From positions 1,798,001 through 1,862,000 of the forward strand of contig JBLDXI010000013.1 in assembly GCA_047495785.1 (NCBI GenBank): a DNA stretch of 64,000 nucleotides, read 5' to 3'. The number at the start of each line of letters is the position of its first letter. Position 1 is the first letter of the stretch. Position numbers and translations under genes: made by a program. The notes under the pieces were generated by a model. That model was not told the DNA's origin and searched no databases. It worked only from the letters and a program-made list of their open reading frames with translations. Positions 51,576 to 64,000 of the stretch are shown in pieces. Source of the DNA: Lepidodermella squamata (Eukaryota; Gastrotricha).

Positions 51576-53629
51576 ATGGACACTGAAAGCGTGCGGTCCA
51601 GCTATAGTCATCGCTCGTTGGCGTCTCATGTATCTCATCGATCAGCATACAGCCAGATGGCAAGACCTCCAGGCAATGGTCAAGTAATAATGGGTCCTCC
51701 GGGAGCCAACCAAATGCGGCCCTCGCGTCGGCCAGGTGGAGCATCTGGACGTCGCGCTACATCTCAGCAACTTCAGCCTCAAATGACGCATACTTTTGGT
51801 CCAAATACTGCTCCAGTAAATTTAGGTGGCCCAAACACACAGGAAACTCGAATTGAAACGTTTTCGAGCCAGATGCAGACCACTTACAGCATTCAGCAAG
51901 ATACAGGTGATGATGATGATAGAGCTATGAGCATAGTTGCGCCCGCTGATGCTACCAAAGTGCGTCTGTTAATGGAAAACGATAAGAAAAATTCTCTGTA
52001 TTGGAATGACAGCCACACTGTTATTACTGGAGCAACTTCTGACACAGCAATGTCCTTCGAAGATTTAAGGGAGTCTGGTGATGAAAAAGACGAACCTAAT
52101 CTCGGGCCGAAATTTCATAAAATCGGATGTTCGCGATACTGTCCCATGGTTTGCGGTGCTATCGTCTGTTTGATTGCTTTCATTAGTCCTGTCACCATGA
52201 TTATTCTACCCACGCTTGGACTTGATGATTGGAGAGCCAGTGAATGCACGACTTCTCAGTGCGAAGGAATGCTGATATCCATGGCTATCAAATTACTGCT
52301 CATAATGATGGCGACTGTTTTGATCTTTTTCCGCCATCAAACCGTAACTCTTCCGAGAGTTAACGTGTTCAAAGCAGTTATTTTGCTCATCGTAACAATT
52401 GTGACCTTCGCATTCTGGTTGTTCTATGGTGTCAAAATTTTCCAGGTAAAAGCTGAAGGGTTTTTGTTGAATTTCGTTTTACTCATTTCTGTTTCTAGGC
52501 CCGCGAGACAGAATTCTACTCGATTTTATCAATAGCATCATCTTTCGCGGATGTTTTGCTATTTCTTTGTTTCCTTGCCGTCGTCGGGTTGGAACTTCGC
52601 CATCTTGAACCATCGTTTTGCCTCAAAATTGTTCGATCACCCGATGGCGAGTGCCGCTACTTCACCATCGGACAAGTTTCAGTGCAGCGCGCTGCCGCTG
52701 CTGTCTTGCAGCAATATTACCGAGACTTTCCTTACTACAACCCGTTCCTGGAATCAGCAGTATTTCGCCCAAAACCGAACGACAGTGCTAAAAGTGGCAA
52801 CGGTGGAGGCAAAGGTGCAAATTCTTTCAAATTTTACGATATCGATGCGCTATCCGGGCCCACTCCTCAAAACGGTCCCGGCAATGGTGCGGTTTCTCAA
52901 GGCAAAGCTTCTCGAGCTGGCTCTGTTGTAAACGGCGACATCGGCGGAAACTCATCGGGTAACGCAAATAACGTGCAGCCTAGTCGAACTAGCCGTTTCC
53001 GACGTCGAGGTGCGTCTCATAACGACCGATTTTATTCTGAGGAGGACTACGAAAGGCGAGTCAGAAAGCGCCGGGCTCGCCTTGTCGTTGCTACCGATGA
53101 AGCGTTTTCACATATCCGCCGCCTTAATTCTGGCCAATCTGAAAATAGCTGCCGTGATACGCCTCAGAGTGGCCAACCGTTGTCCCTGCCTCCACGAATG
53201 GAGCCGACTGAGGCTGCTCAAACGATTTTCCCGGCTATTGCCCGGCCGTTGGAAAAATACCTGTCAGCAACTCGGCAGCAGTTGCGTTATACCACCGATG
53301 CTGTTATCGAGCATCTAAGTGCTTGTCTCGCTAACGACCTTGGGCCTCGTGCGTTTCTTGAGCGATACTTCCAGCAAGAACCATCTCTGTACAATGACCG
53401 TGAGTACCGTCCTAGCACAACATGGCTGTTGGCCTCTGAATCGCTTGTTTCCCGCTCAATCGGCGACGGGGTGACATTCCGTCTTCGGCCTGTTGATAAT
53501 CCTAACGTGTACTTGATGGTTACTTGCCGAAAACTGCCTCACTTCAACGTGCTGGAAGAAGTTATCGACAGCCGCAATAATAAGCTGACTATTCGCGTGG
53601 CAAATTTCAACTCGGAAAGCTCTGTTTGA
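51576..53629 (+). CDS. Vang: Van Gogh/Strabismus planar cell polarity protein
   Basis: Exons 51576-52445 and 52499-53629 join in phase 0 to give 666 residues. The start 'MDTES' matches the Vangl family N-terminus, and a Ser/Thr-rich N-tail follows. Four membrane helices lie at about residues 188-212, 229-250, 264-285 and 299-322, including the typical 'LPRV' and 'FWLFYGVKIF' loop motifs. Next come the conserved 'LKIVRSPDG' and 'RRVRKRRARLVVA' segments, 'A..IF..IARPLEKYL', and a C-terminal S-E-S-S-V PDZ-binding motif. By family knowledge it acts at the plasma membrane with Prickle and Dishevelled in planar cell polarity. A Gly/Asn/Ser-rich insert at about residues 400-450 makes it longer than the 520-580 residues usual in vertebrates and flies. 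A strong splice acceptor (ctctctatag) ends at 51554, 21 bp before the ATG, so the 5' UTR is either cis- or trans-spliced. Confidence 0.97.
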
Positions 53630-54232
53630 TGCAGCATAATAATGTTTTCTCCCATGTGCCTTGCGAACGTTTTTATTCCGTTGAATATGCACGAAATTTC
53701 TGTACCGGTTTCACAAAACGAGCCGCTCATCACTCCTGTTTTTACCGTTTCAGATTTGATGTGGTAGATTTTAAGGTAGCTACTTAACTTGCTCAGATTT
53801 GACGCGTTTCGAAATATCGGTGTGCTCATTCTTATATATACATTGCTAATTCATTTTATTCAACTAGCTCGTTATTTACACAGTCATGCTTGCTCTACAT
53901 TGCCCGTTTCAACAGCAAGTCGGATCTTTTTGTTGAGTTTCGTTTTACAGCAGCAATATGCAATGTTGCGACAATTTTGAATTGCAGTTTCTCCGATTTT
54001 TTTTTGCCCTCTTTTTATGATGAATTTTCAAAATAAAAATTTCGATGACGAAATCAATGGGTATTTCTCAGGAAACTCGGTCTCAAAACCGTGTTTTATT
54101 CATGCCTTATAATGGTATACAAATACATTGAAACATGGTGATTAAAAGTTGGCTGAAAGCAGACGCTAATATCACATGAATTTTTTAAATAAGCAAAATA
54201 AGTTGCCGATTTTTGTAATGGAAAAATATCGT
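53630..54232. other. Convergent 3' region with paired poly(A) signals
   Basis: It separates the Van Gogh stop from the stop of the minus-strand Cys-rich membrane protein. Plus-strand AATAAA at 54032-54037 and minus-strand AATAAA (TTTATT on the plus strand at 54095-54100) lie only about 60 bp apart, so the two 3' ends almost meet. Nothing else is recognisable. Confidence 0.55.
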
Positions 54233-55027
54233 TTAAGTGCGCACATCGTGGCGCGTCTCAAGCGGGGGCAAGCGGCCGTACGCTCTTGGTTGTTCGGTTT
54301 GAGGAGCATCGCGTGTTACATGGTTTTGCCCGGTGGGAGCACTGTGACTTTCCGAAGCTCCGACGCGATTTTCGACTTGACAATTCTTACAAACGCAGTC
54401 AGCAGGGTCGCAGCCGTGTCGCATGCACGTCTGGCAAACGCCGAGCGAACAGTCGCCACAGGCGCCGCATGTCCAGTAGCAGCAGCCGCAATGGCATCCG
54501 CCGCCCGAATAGCAAATGACTGAGTAGCAGTTGGGAGGCGGGCATTTGCAGTCTTCTTTCATCTGCTTTTGCCGCTCTTCTTCCGACATGTTTCGATTGC
54601 GCTCACAAGCCGGATGAAGGAACCAGATCAACAGGAAGATCACGACTGCAACCACTACGACGCAAGCTATTACGATACCAGCCTAGAGATATTGCCTTTT
54701 AACGATGATCACATCAAAGCTTGGTTAACTCACAATAGCGCCGCCAGACAAGCTACTAGAATTGCTGTCATCCTGAAAAAGACATGCAAAAGGCGGTGAA
54801 AATGATGAGTTAAAATTAGTTTTATAGAGTCTCACGGTGTAGTCATCATAATCATCATCATCATCACTGCCCGATTTCGTCGCATTTTTCGGGGCAGCAG
54901 TTGTTGGAGCAGCGGCGGTTGTAGGAGCCACGGTTGTAGGACGGGCGGTAGTGGGCGCATTTTGCGCGAACGCCGTAGCGGCCCAAGCCAACAAGAAAAC
55001 TCCGATAAACATCGTCAACTTCGCCAT
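54233..55027 (-). CDS. Small type I membrane protein with Thr/Ala/Pro stalk and Cys-rich tail
   Basis: Exons 55027-54836, 54772-54734 and 54682-54233 join in phase 0 to give 226 residues. Residues 1-22 form a signal peptide ending near 'ATAFAQ'. A 'TTAAPTTAAP' mucin-like stalk and an Asp/Tyr-rich acidic stretch follow. The third exon starts with 'AGIVIACVVVV', one membrane helix ending at 'LIWFLHPAC'. The cytoplasmic side has a run of about 18 Cys in 50 residues (CxC, CC and CxxC patterns) and then a polar tail with 'RLPPLETRHD'. I do not recognise a named family. The gene begins only 101 bp after the stop of its upstream paralogue, with an acceptor-like tttttttag 15 bp before the ATG. The Cys-rich segment could bind metal or be palmitoylated; neither is shown. 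Confidence 0.8.
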
Positions 55028-55128
55028 GATTATTAAAAAATCTAAAAAAATTAAAGCAATATTAAGACTAGTTGCATTCTTTATAATATTTTTCGAAAAT
55101 AATTGCTGCTTCATTGATAGGTAACATG

Positions 55129-55786
55129 CTATTGGTGATGCTGCGTTGGAATGGGCGGTAGATGCCCAAAAGGCTGACGATTAGGACCTTGTAGGGCAGG
55201 TCTACTATCATATTCGGGGTTTCGCGTAGGTGGTCTTTCGTTGTCGATCTTCACCTGGGACGTAGACACTGGGTTTCCGTCTCTCGAGCCGACTTGATTT
55301 GCACTAGACAATCGACGCAGTCGGTCTTTAACGCTACCTAAACTTGTCTTGATAGTATCGCCGTGCGCCCGGGTTTGATTAAGGGCAGCATCTTTCCGCT
55401 CTTTGCACGCAGGGTGGACAAACCAAATCACAAGGAAAATGATAAGCCCGGCGACTACAACGCAAGCAATCACTATTCCAGCCTAATATAATGAAGATCT
55501 TCCAGTGGGATTCGGCAGTTGCAGATGCAAAAACTTACGATTCCTCCAGGTGAGATAGTAGGTCCGTCATCATACTGATAATAGTCTGAATCCTATAAAA
55601 TTCAAATTGCAGGTTTTTCCAGAGAAGTTCAAGGTATAAACCAACGTCATTTTTAGCAGTTGAATCAGTCTTATTGGACTTAGCCGATGTATCTGTACTG
55701 TTCGCACTTTGTTGATAACTGAACAGCACCAAAGCAGACTGGATCAGCAGAATACAAATCAACCCGCCATTACTGAAAGTGAACAT
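55129..55786 (-). CDS. Small type I membrane protein, paralogue of the downstream gene
   Basis: Exons 55786-55646, 55592-55539 and 55482-55129 join in phase 0 to give 182 residues. A hydrophobic signal sequence covers about residues 8-24. A Ser/Thr/Asn-rich stalk and an Asp/Tyr-rich second exon ('DSDYYQYDD') follow. The third exon begins with 'AGIVIACVVV', a membrane helix ending 'VIWFVHPACKERK', and then a polar cytoplasmic tail ending near 'FGHLPPIPT'. The exon plan, junction phases, membrane helix and 'HLPP/RLPP' C-terminal motif match the neighbouring gene, so these are tandem duplicates. This copy lacks the Cys-rich segment. The first donor (GAC|gttggt) is weak, which is the least certain point. 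Function unknown. Confidence 0.75.
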
Positions 55787-56451
55787 CTTGGCACTTGATT
55801 ATCGGCGAAGAGCAGAAGCCTTGCCAATTAACCTTGATGTGCGCATCACCGGCATGATGATATTGATGAATTACCGGCTCTAGTTTTGTTTTGGATACCG
55901 TCGTGTCGCGAGGGTAACCGCTTTGGTGTTAATATCTCACTGAAATGAAATCAAAAGACGTGACTTATTCACCCAGACCGCGTGGTAGGTCGCATATTTA
56001 TTTGCGTGGTCTCTTAGAGACGTTTTCTTACGCCCGACGAATCAAATACTGGAGCAGCCTGAAATAAAATATTTTCAATATAATGTTGATGACACACATT
56101 TTTGCCTTCATCACGTGCCTTTCATTTGAATAAAAAAAAAATCCACATGCTTTTCCCACACACACCCCTCGGGACTTTAAATCGTCTGTTCAGTCAAAAA
56201 CTTGGTTCGGTCAGGTATAATTTTAGATTCCTGGTAAAAAGAAGCGAAACTCCCATGATCCTTAAGCTTTATTGTATCCTCTCAACGGTAGAAAAAAAAT
56301 CAGCGCCTGCACGGAGGTATTTGATCCCTTAACGATGGAACAAGCGATTGCTTGGGAAAAACATAAAACAATAGCAAGAAGTAAATAAAAATTTCCGGAA
56401 AAAATGACTGAACTAAAAAATTATTTTGCATCGTGTGGAATCGATATCATT
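55787..56451. other. Spacer between the kinase gene and the small membrane protein gene
   Basis: AT-rich, on the path of minus-strand transcription. TTTATT at 56268-56273 is a candidate poly(A) signal for the kinase gene, about 180 bp past its stop. The rest would be the promoter or leader of the membrane-protein gene. No gene seen. Confidence 0.45.
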
Positions 56452-58287
<1,836 letters not shown>

Positions 58288-59594
58288 CTGAAAAAAAATG
58301 ATAATCTAAATCCTACGGCTGTAATATGATGACGACTTTTATCGTAAATAATAATAATAATAACAGGTGGGTGAAAGTCATTCAGGTTACAAAGACAAGC
58401 CTAATTTATATGCGCAATTCCTCAGGCCATTTGTTTTTTGTCTGCTATGTGGGCAACTACATAGTTGAGGAAAAATAATAAAATATTCCTCGTTTTTTAT
58501 TTGCCTTGATAACAGCGCGGCAGGCTTGTACTTTTTTGCGCGCGCAGGTGTACCGCGCATCATTTACGCGTGTGCATATCATCTGCGTAAGGTTCCAGTG
58601 CAAGAAAAGACCACGGTCGACAAACCGAGTTGGCGCGCATATACATAGAAAGTGTTTACTCGATGATGTTCTGGCTTAGCATTATATACCTAGCATACCA
58701 GAGGCATCAATCGCCCATATACAGACGCGCAAAATTATTAAACATAGCATAATAATATCAGGCGAGGCGATTATACTGAGTACCTAGTGTGATGTTTCTG
58801 TACCTGAGTGGGTGAGTTTGCACGAGGTGGCGCCGCTTTACAGGTGGAAATAGCATTACGTAGCGATGTTCAAGCCAGGCATCTTTTTATCGCTTCGACA
58901 CGGAGTTTCTCATACATTTTCTGGCTAGTGATAATACAAACCATAAAACACCTCGAGGAAGGGCCAAAAAACACGTATAAACATATCTGTGGAAAAATAA
59001 ATCGCACCAGAGATGTTAATCACGTGGATACTGCGAGCGTGCCAACATCATGAAATCCCTATATGGTGAATATGCGGTAGTCAAATCGTTGAACTTGAAT
59101 CCGAAATATCGATGTAACGAGGTATCACAGCAATTCAAACGATGGATTGTTGCTATTTCCAGTTTAATTTTCTTGTTTACTCTTCCACCTCGTTGCAAGC
59201 TGTGGCGGTTGTGGACGATCTGATGCTTTTAAAAGCGGACAGTCCATTGATATAATTCATGCAGGTCAAGCTCTGGAATTTTTCCAACTTCACCATATGC
59301 GCCGTTGAAAACAAACATATTGGATAAAATCTCCCGCAATCGTCATTAAATTTTACATTGAAGAACAAAATTAAAAAAAGCGCAGCAAATCAGGTAGAAA
59401 TCATCCACGCTCGCTCCAAGTATCAAAATGCGGATCCGGTCTTCCTATACGGATCTATGGGACAAGCTATTCAAAGCTTATATAGAAGTTCCAACACCAG
59501 GTGTTCCTCGGATAAGCTAGGGGCAATCTTCACATATTTGATTTCTTTATTCTTTCAACTCAGCAATAGTTTGATATTCACTTAGGTATTCATT
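58288..59594. other. Spacer upstream of the kinase gene
   Basis: AT-rich, about 1.3 kb, and should contain the kinase promoter and the 3' UTR of the glycosyltransferase-like gene. TTTATT at 59546-59551 is a candidate minus-strand poly(A) signal for that gene. No Ig or FN3 exon that could extend the kinase gene upstream is visible, and the short open frames look non-coding. Confidence 0.4.
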
Positions 59595-60799
59595 CTATAA
59601 TATTCTAGGCATTGATTTATCTCTAGTTTGAATTATTACTGTTTTATTCACTAGGGCAAATCTGGGCTCCTTCCGACGAAGTGCATTTTGATCGAAAGCT
59701 CCGAACTGGCTAGGATCGGGAAAAATAGGATCCAATTTCCATTTTTTCGCGAGCAAACTCAGAATGCTCTGGTCGCTGCGATGAGCTTTGAAGTCATTAG
59801 ACTCGGAGACTATAGAGCTCCGGTCGCTGCCAATAATTCGATAGTCCTGAGCGTACGTGAGCCATTCGCCAATGAAACGAATTGAGCGAAAAGTTTTGCG
59901 CAGTAGAACAAATGAAGCGACCAATTGAGCACCGTCAGCGAAATGCTCATCATTGCGATCGCAGTTCATCAGGAAGAAAGCGTCGGCTTTTGTCAGCGTC
60001 CTCTCCTTACGACCTCCGCCCTAAAGAATGAAAGAAGGTAACTCTAAATTCTATGAGAAAAATGGGAAGAATCCGATACCGAATATAAGACAACGTCCAA
60101 ATTTAATTGGTCTTGCAGGCAAATGTGACTTTCGTCGAAATTGTCAACAAAATATGCATTAGAGTCTGTGTACAGTAAAACGTCGTCGTGATGCATTGCC
60201 ATCAGGGTGTTGAGAATGATATAGGGTTTCCAGAGGCCGTTACCCGTTCTTGAAGTTAGGATTTCGCGATTTCTGCGCCTAAATTCACTGTCAATCGATG
60301 ACTCGTTGAAGGAAATGCAGACATCAAAGCCACCTCTTGTCAAGCCAGTTTCACAGTTTTTCAATTGAGAGTTTCGACCGCTTCGGTTAGGAGCGTAATT
60401 TATAAAAATTCGGCGTCCTTTGATGTGGTGGGAACAGCGATTAGCAGCTCCGACTGTCAGATCTCTAAAGAAAATCGGCGTCACATTTTGCAAATTTGTT
60501 CTCTCGCAATCTTACCTGTTCCGAATATCAGTGCTTGGTAGCTGTTTTCTCAAGTCCAAAACGCTGTGAAGATTCAATTTCGCCATCAGTTGCGCCTCTT
60601 CTTGAAATTCAACCTTCGGTCCTTGTTTGTGTAGCTTCAACAGCTTTTCAGTGAGTTTAGGGCAGTTGGTTATTTGCACCTCTTCGCCGGGGTAATACGC
60701 GATGAAATCGCCTGTTTCTGGCCACAAAAAGAAGCTTCCTACTATCATGAAAAGGACTACAAACATGCAGGCGATGGAAACAACTGTCTGCGAAACCAT
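59595..60799 (-). CDS. Type II membrane glycosyltransferase-like protein, copy 1
   Basis: Exons 60799-60516, 60464-60080 and 60020-59595 give 364 residues. One membrane anchor lies at about residues 6-26 with a short cytoplasmic N-terminus. The lumenal part has 'GRRIFINYA', 'GGFDVCISF', 'GLWKPYIIL', a DxD-like 'DDVLLYTDS' and a C-terminal 'HRSDQSILSLLAKKW'. This order (a W-K-P-Y helix, an acidic Y-x-D-x motif, then an H-x-x-D-Q-S motif) resembles proteins of the nucleotide-sugar transferase class that I recall mainly from bacteria, algae and rotifers. The substrate is unknown. This copy reads 'NGLWKPY' where the paralogues have 'WLWK'. It is the most 3' of three tandem paralogues. Confidence 0.8.
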
Positions 60800-60997
60800 T
60801 TTTTATGTGTTTGGCCAACTTGGCAAAATTATGACTTGTACGATTCACCGCAAGGCGCATGCTTGTACTCACAAGTATCCAATCGATTGGACGACTTGAG
60901 GTGCTAACTGGAAAATACGCGTCGATCGGTCAGTTGAAATCATAATAGAATTAGTTAACGGAACCAAACAAAGACCACTCTATCGTGCGCGAAAACT

Positions 60998-62099
60998 TCA
61001 AGATTTATTGCGAGTGTGAGCTATCACAGTTTTATCGATCAATTTAAAACGCTCGTCCTTTCTACGAGGCGCCTTTTCGCCAAACTGAGACGGATCAGGC
61101 CAGGCTTCGATGCTCCAACGTTTGGCCAGTAGGCTCAAAATGCTTTGATCATTTCGATGAGCGATGAAATCCGATGTCTCGTTTGAGAATTTACTAGGCT
61201 TATTGCCAATAATCCTCAAGTCCTCGGAGTAAGTAAGCCATTGCATTATGAATTCGAGGGTAGTATAATCCTTCCGAAACATCATAAAACTCGCCACAAG
61301 CTGTTTCCCATCAGCAAATATCGGGTCAGATTGGTCACAATTCATTAAAATGTATGCATCAGCTTTTGTCATTTTGTGCTCTGCTCTGCCGCCCTTAATA
61401 ATAAGGTAATGGCAGCATTAAATTTTATCCAAAAAAATGAAATTTTAGATTACCTCATAGAGCACGATTTTCGTGTTCAGGCTATCCGCTAGACAAATAT
61501 GGCTTGCGTCGAAGTTACCGATGAAATGACTGCCAGTGTCCGTGTAGACCAAGACGTCGCCATCATTCATCGCTGACATCGCTAGCATTATAACATAAGG
61601 CTTCCATAGCCAATATCCTGCACCTGTCTTTTCAGACAAGATCGCAGCGTTTCTCTCGCGGAATTGACTGTCGAGTGATTTTTCATCGAATGAAAGGCAT
61701 ACATCGAAGCCGCCCTTGTTTAAACCTGACTCGCAATTTAGAACTCGAGATCGTTGGCAGCACTTTGAAGCGTAATTCATAAGGATCCGCCGGCCTGTTA
61801 TGTTTGACGAGCATCTTGAACCCTGCTTGGCCCAGTTAATTCTAAAATACGAAAGCTGCAGCAAGATTCCTGGAAAGAGGATTCACTTACTCCGATGTTG
61901 AAATGCTAACCGTAGCCGGCAATTTTCGCTGGAGATCGGAAACATTGAGGACGTTGTCAGCGTTTTCAACAGAGTTCGCTATGTCCGAATTTAACCGAGA
62001 ATTCGAGGAAAAGGGGCAGAATATTAAATTTGCATAGAAGACCATTATTATCGACGCGAAAAAGGTGCTAATGAAGAATGAAATCAAAATAGATTTCAT
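60998..62099 (-). CDS. Type II membrane glycosyltransferase-like protein, copy 2
   Basis: Exons 62099-61891, 61841-61454 and 61393-60998 give 330 residues. The N-terminal anchor spans about residues 5-28. Shared family motifs are 'GRRILMNYA', 'GGFDVCLSF', 'GYWLWKPYVI', 'GDVLVYTDTGSHFIGN', 'TKADAYILMNCD' and 'HRNDQSILSLLAKRW'. Exon boundaries fall at the same places and phases as in copy 1 (phase 2, then phase 0). Its stop lies 198 bp before the ATG of copy 1. Conserved Cys residues around 'NCESGL' may form disulphides in the Golgi or ER lumen (inference). Confidence 0.85.
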
Positions 62100-62238
62100 G
62101 ATGCTTCTACTACCTTTCAGCTATTCTCTTTATCTGATATGAGACTTGCAACGGATTTACAATAGATCAATTAATGCTTCAAATACTTTATTCAGGTGCA
62201 CCGATATATGTTTTGTAGAAAGGATTTTGCATCAATAA

Positions 62239-63529
62239 TTAATCCATATCTCGTGTAAGTGCTATGAAAGATTCTGAGACTAGTTTGAAGCGCTCTTGGC
62301 GCCGTAGTTTTGCGGAATAGCCACGCTCGCCCCACTGCGACGGATCTGGCAGCGGCTCGATTCCCCATTTTTTCGATAATAGGCTCAAAATGCTTTGATC
62401 GTTACGATGAGCGCCATAATTGAGCGGATCCGAGGCCAGCCGGCTTGGATCGTTGGCAATCAGACGGATATCCTCAGCGTAAGCCAACCATTGTGTGATA
62501 AATTGGAATGCTCGAATGGTTTTCCTAACGAAAATGAACCCTCCAAGAAGCTGCGGACTGTCTGAAAATTTGCGGTCTTCAGCATCTACGCCCATCAGAA
62601 GAAACGCGTCGCGTTTCGTATATCGATGTTCGGGGTGTTCGTCCTATATCAAAATACTCATAGAAATGATTAAAATGACGGAAATCATACCTGAAATACA
62701 AAAATATCAGAGCAAGTTTTTTCCATCAAGCAAACATGTCCGAGGTCCATATTGCGAACAAAATGGCTCCCGGCGTCGCAATAGAAAAGTACATCATCCT
62801 CTCTCATTGCGATCATGGTCTTGAGAATTATGTAGCTTTTCCATAGCCAAAGACCGGCTCCTTTGCGCTGATTCATGATTGCAGCATTTCGAGTTTTGAA
62901 ATCCTCGTCGAGTGATTTGTCAGTGAAAGATATACAGACATCAAAACCGCCAACGGAAAGCCCTGTTTCACAGCTATGATGGTAAGAAAAAACATAGGCC
63001 GCAAATCAGCTTTCGGTAAAAAGTAACTTTTTGATCTGAGATTTTTCGCAGCAATTAGACGCGTAGTTGATCAGGATCCGACGCCCAGAAATAGATTGGC
63101 ATCGGCCATTGATGTTTATTAAAGAAGAATTTCTTCGTGTTGAACAGAGTCAAGAGAAGTAGAGTGTGATAACCAGAAGTCTTACCTTGTTGTAATTCGA
63201 ACATTTGACAATTTTTCTGCCAAGTCATGAACGTCTATTTTCTGTTGTTTTTCCGTTTCAGATGAATCAACAGTTAATGGCCTTAGTAGTTCAATAACTG
63301 ATTCCTTATCGCAGTTGCTCTCAGAAATCGGAATGGAGTACTCAGTTGGATAAAATACACCGCCGTTCGACTCGATCGCTGTCAGCAACATGGCTCGAAA
63401 ATCAGGAACCAACCGTAAGAGAGCGTAAAAAATTACAACGATCACGAGTAAGAATACTAGTATCGCCTTTATTACTGATCGGTAAGAACATTTTAAGAAA
63501 CAGCAATGCCTATCCCACATGAAATTCAT
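62239..63529 (-). CDS. Type II membrane glycosyltransferase-like protein, copy 3
   Basis: Exons 63529-63186, 63132-63028, 62973-62691 and 62643-62239 give 378 residues. The anchor is at about residues 20-42. Motifs match the other copies: 'GRRILINYA', 'GGFDVCISF', 'GLWLWKSYIIL', 'DDVLFYCDAGSHFVRN', 'TKRDAFLLM', 'HRNDQSILSLLSKKW'. This copy has one additional 54-bp intron (63027-62974), placed just before the 'CETGL' segment. 'WKSY' replaces the 'WKPY' of the other copies. A candidate poly(A) signal (TTTATT on the plus strand, 62187-62192) lies about 45 bp past the stop, and copy 2 starts 139 bp past it. Confidence 0.85.
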
Positions 63530-63567
63530 TCGGTTGGTAATTTTAAGCTCATCGCCACACTAGAGCA

Positions 63568-63878
63568 TTAGCATGTAGGCGCTTGCCGGCCTTCAATAGA
63601 TAACCATGATGTGAATAGGCCAGCTGAATCACTCATATTTGTATATCTATTACCCCGCCACAATACATCCTTTTAGCTCTATTGTTGAATATTGTGAATG
63701 GGTTGACACTTACATGTATAAGATCAGCTGCTGTTGTCGTCCGAATCGGGCCGGCGTAGCAACGTTCACCTCCGGAAATGACGTACAGGTGAACTGCGGC
63801 GAGATTGCTCCAATTTACGGACTTGGCAACGTGCTGTTTGGATTTGGCGTTTTCCCACACACCACGGGCCTGGATCAT
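63568..63878 (-). CDS. Short unrecognised gene, tentative two-exon model
   Basis: Exon 63878-63714 (55 codons, ending at a good donor CAT|gtaagt) joins in phase 0 to 63669-63568 (33 codons plus TAA) across a 44-bp intron with acceptor ctaaaag. The 88-residue product is basic to neutral with no signal peptide or known motif ('GGERCYAGPIRTTTA' is the most distinctive part). An in-frame TAA lies just upstream of the ATG. The stop is 38 bp from the ATG of the next minus-strand gene. The second exon and intron are the weakest part; the exon could instead belong to a gene continuing beyond the window. Confidence 0.3.
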
Positions 63879-64000
63879 ACGACGAAGCAGTTACCTTTTG
63901 TTATCAACTGTTTTCACAACAGAAATCGCAAAAAACATTGCAGTTCACAGAAGTGTAAAGAAACAGACAAATTGCTAACAATAGCGCAAACAGTGCCCTT

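Noticed and set aside
56102-56332. Plus-strand open frame between the kinase and membrane-protein genes
   Set aside because: Low-complexity and AT-rich with no recognisable feature; the minus-strand poly(A) signal lies within it.

Overview
The window is genomic DNA from a small-intron invertebrate animal. The evidence is a giant muscle Ig/fibronectin-III (FN3) gene, a planar-cell-polarity Van Gogh gene, an ABCG half transporter and a myosin-light-chain-kinase-type gene, all with spliceosomal introns that are mostly 44-61 bp, AT-rich, and bounded by GT...AG. Several genes have a splice-acceptor-like sequence at or just upstream of the ATG, and same-strand genes lie only about 100-200 bp apart. 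That resembles nematodes and other lineages with leader trans-splicing, but the species cannot be settled from this sequence.

Layout. (1) 1-42324, plus strand: the 3' part of one enormous titin/twitchin-superfamily gene. Eleven coding segments, including a 9-nt microexon and a 16.9-kb exon, join into one frame of 13,777 codons. It opens with a K/E/P-rich PEVK-like stretch, then 18 Ig domains, then 11 copies of a 10-domain super-repeat (Ig-Ig-Ig-FN3-FN3-FN3-Ig-Ig-FN3-FN3), then a short degenerate tail with no kinase. (2) 43972-48062, minus strand: an ABCG1/ABCG4-type half transporter with a long low-complexity N-terminus. (3) About 3.5 kb of intergenic DNA with a GA microsatellite. (4) 51576-53629, plus strand: Van Gogh/Strabismus. 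(5) 54233-55786, minus strand: two tandem paralogous small type I membrane proteins with identical exon plans. (6) 56452-58287, minus strand: an FN3-kinase-calmodulin-helix protein of the MLCK family. (7) 59595-63529, minus strand: three tandem paralogues of a type II membrane, glycosyltransferase-like family. A small unrecognised gene follows near the right edge.

The most interesting signal is the super-repeat. Ten domains at about 4 nm each would span roughly 40-44 nm, close to the 43-nm myosin axial period that the 11-domain repeat of vertebrate titin is thought to match. Here it is built from a different Ig/FN3 order. The giant protein lacks a kinase, while a separate MLCK-type gene sits 14 kb away on the other strand.
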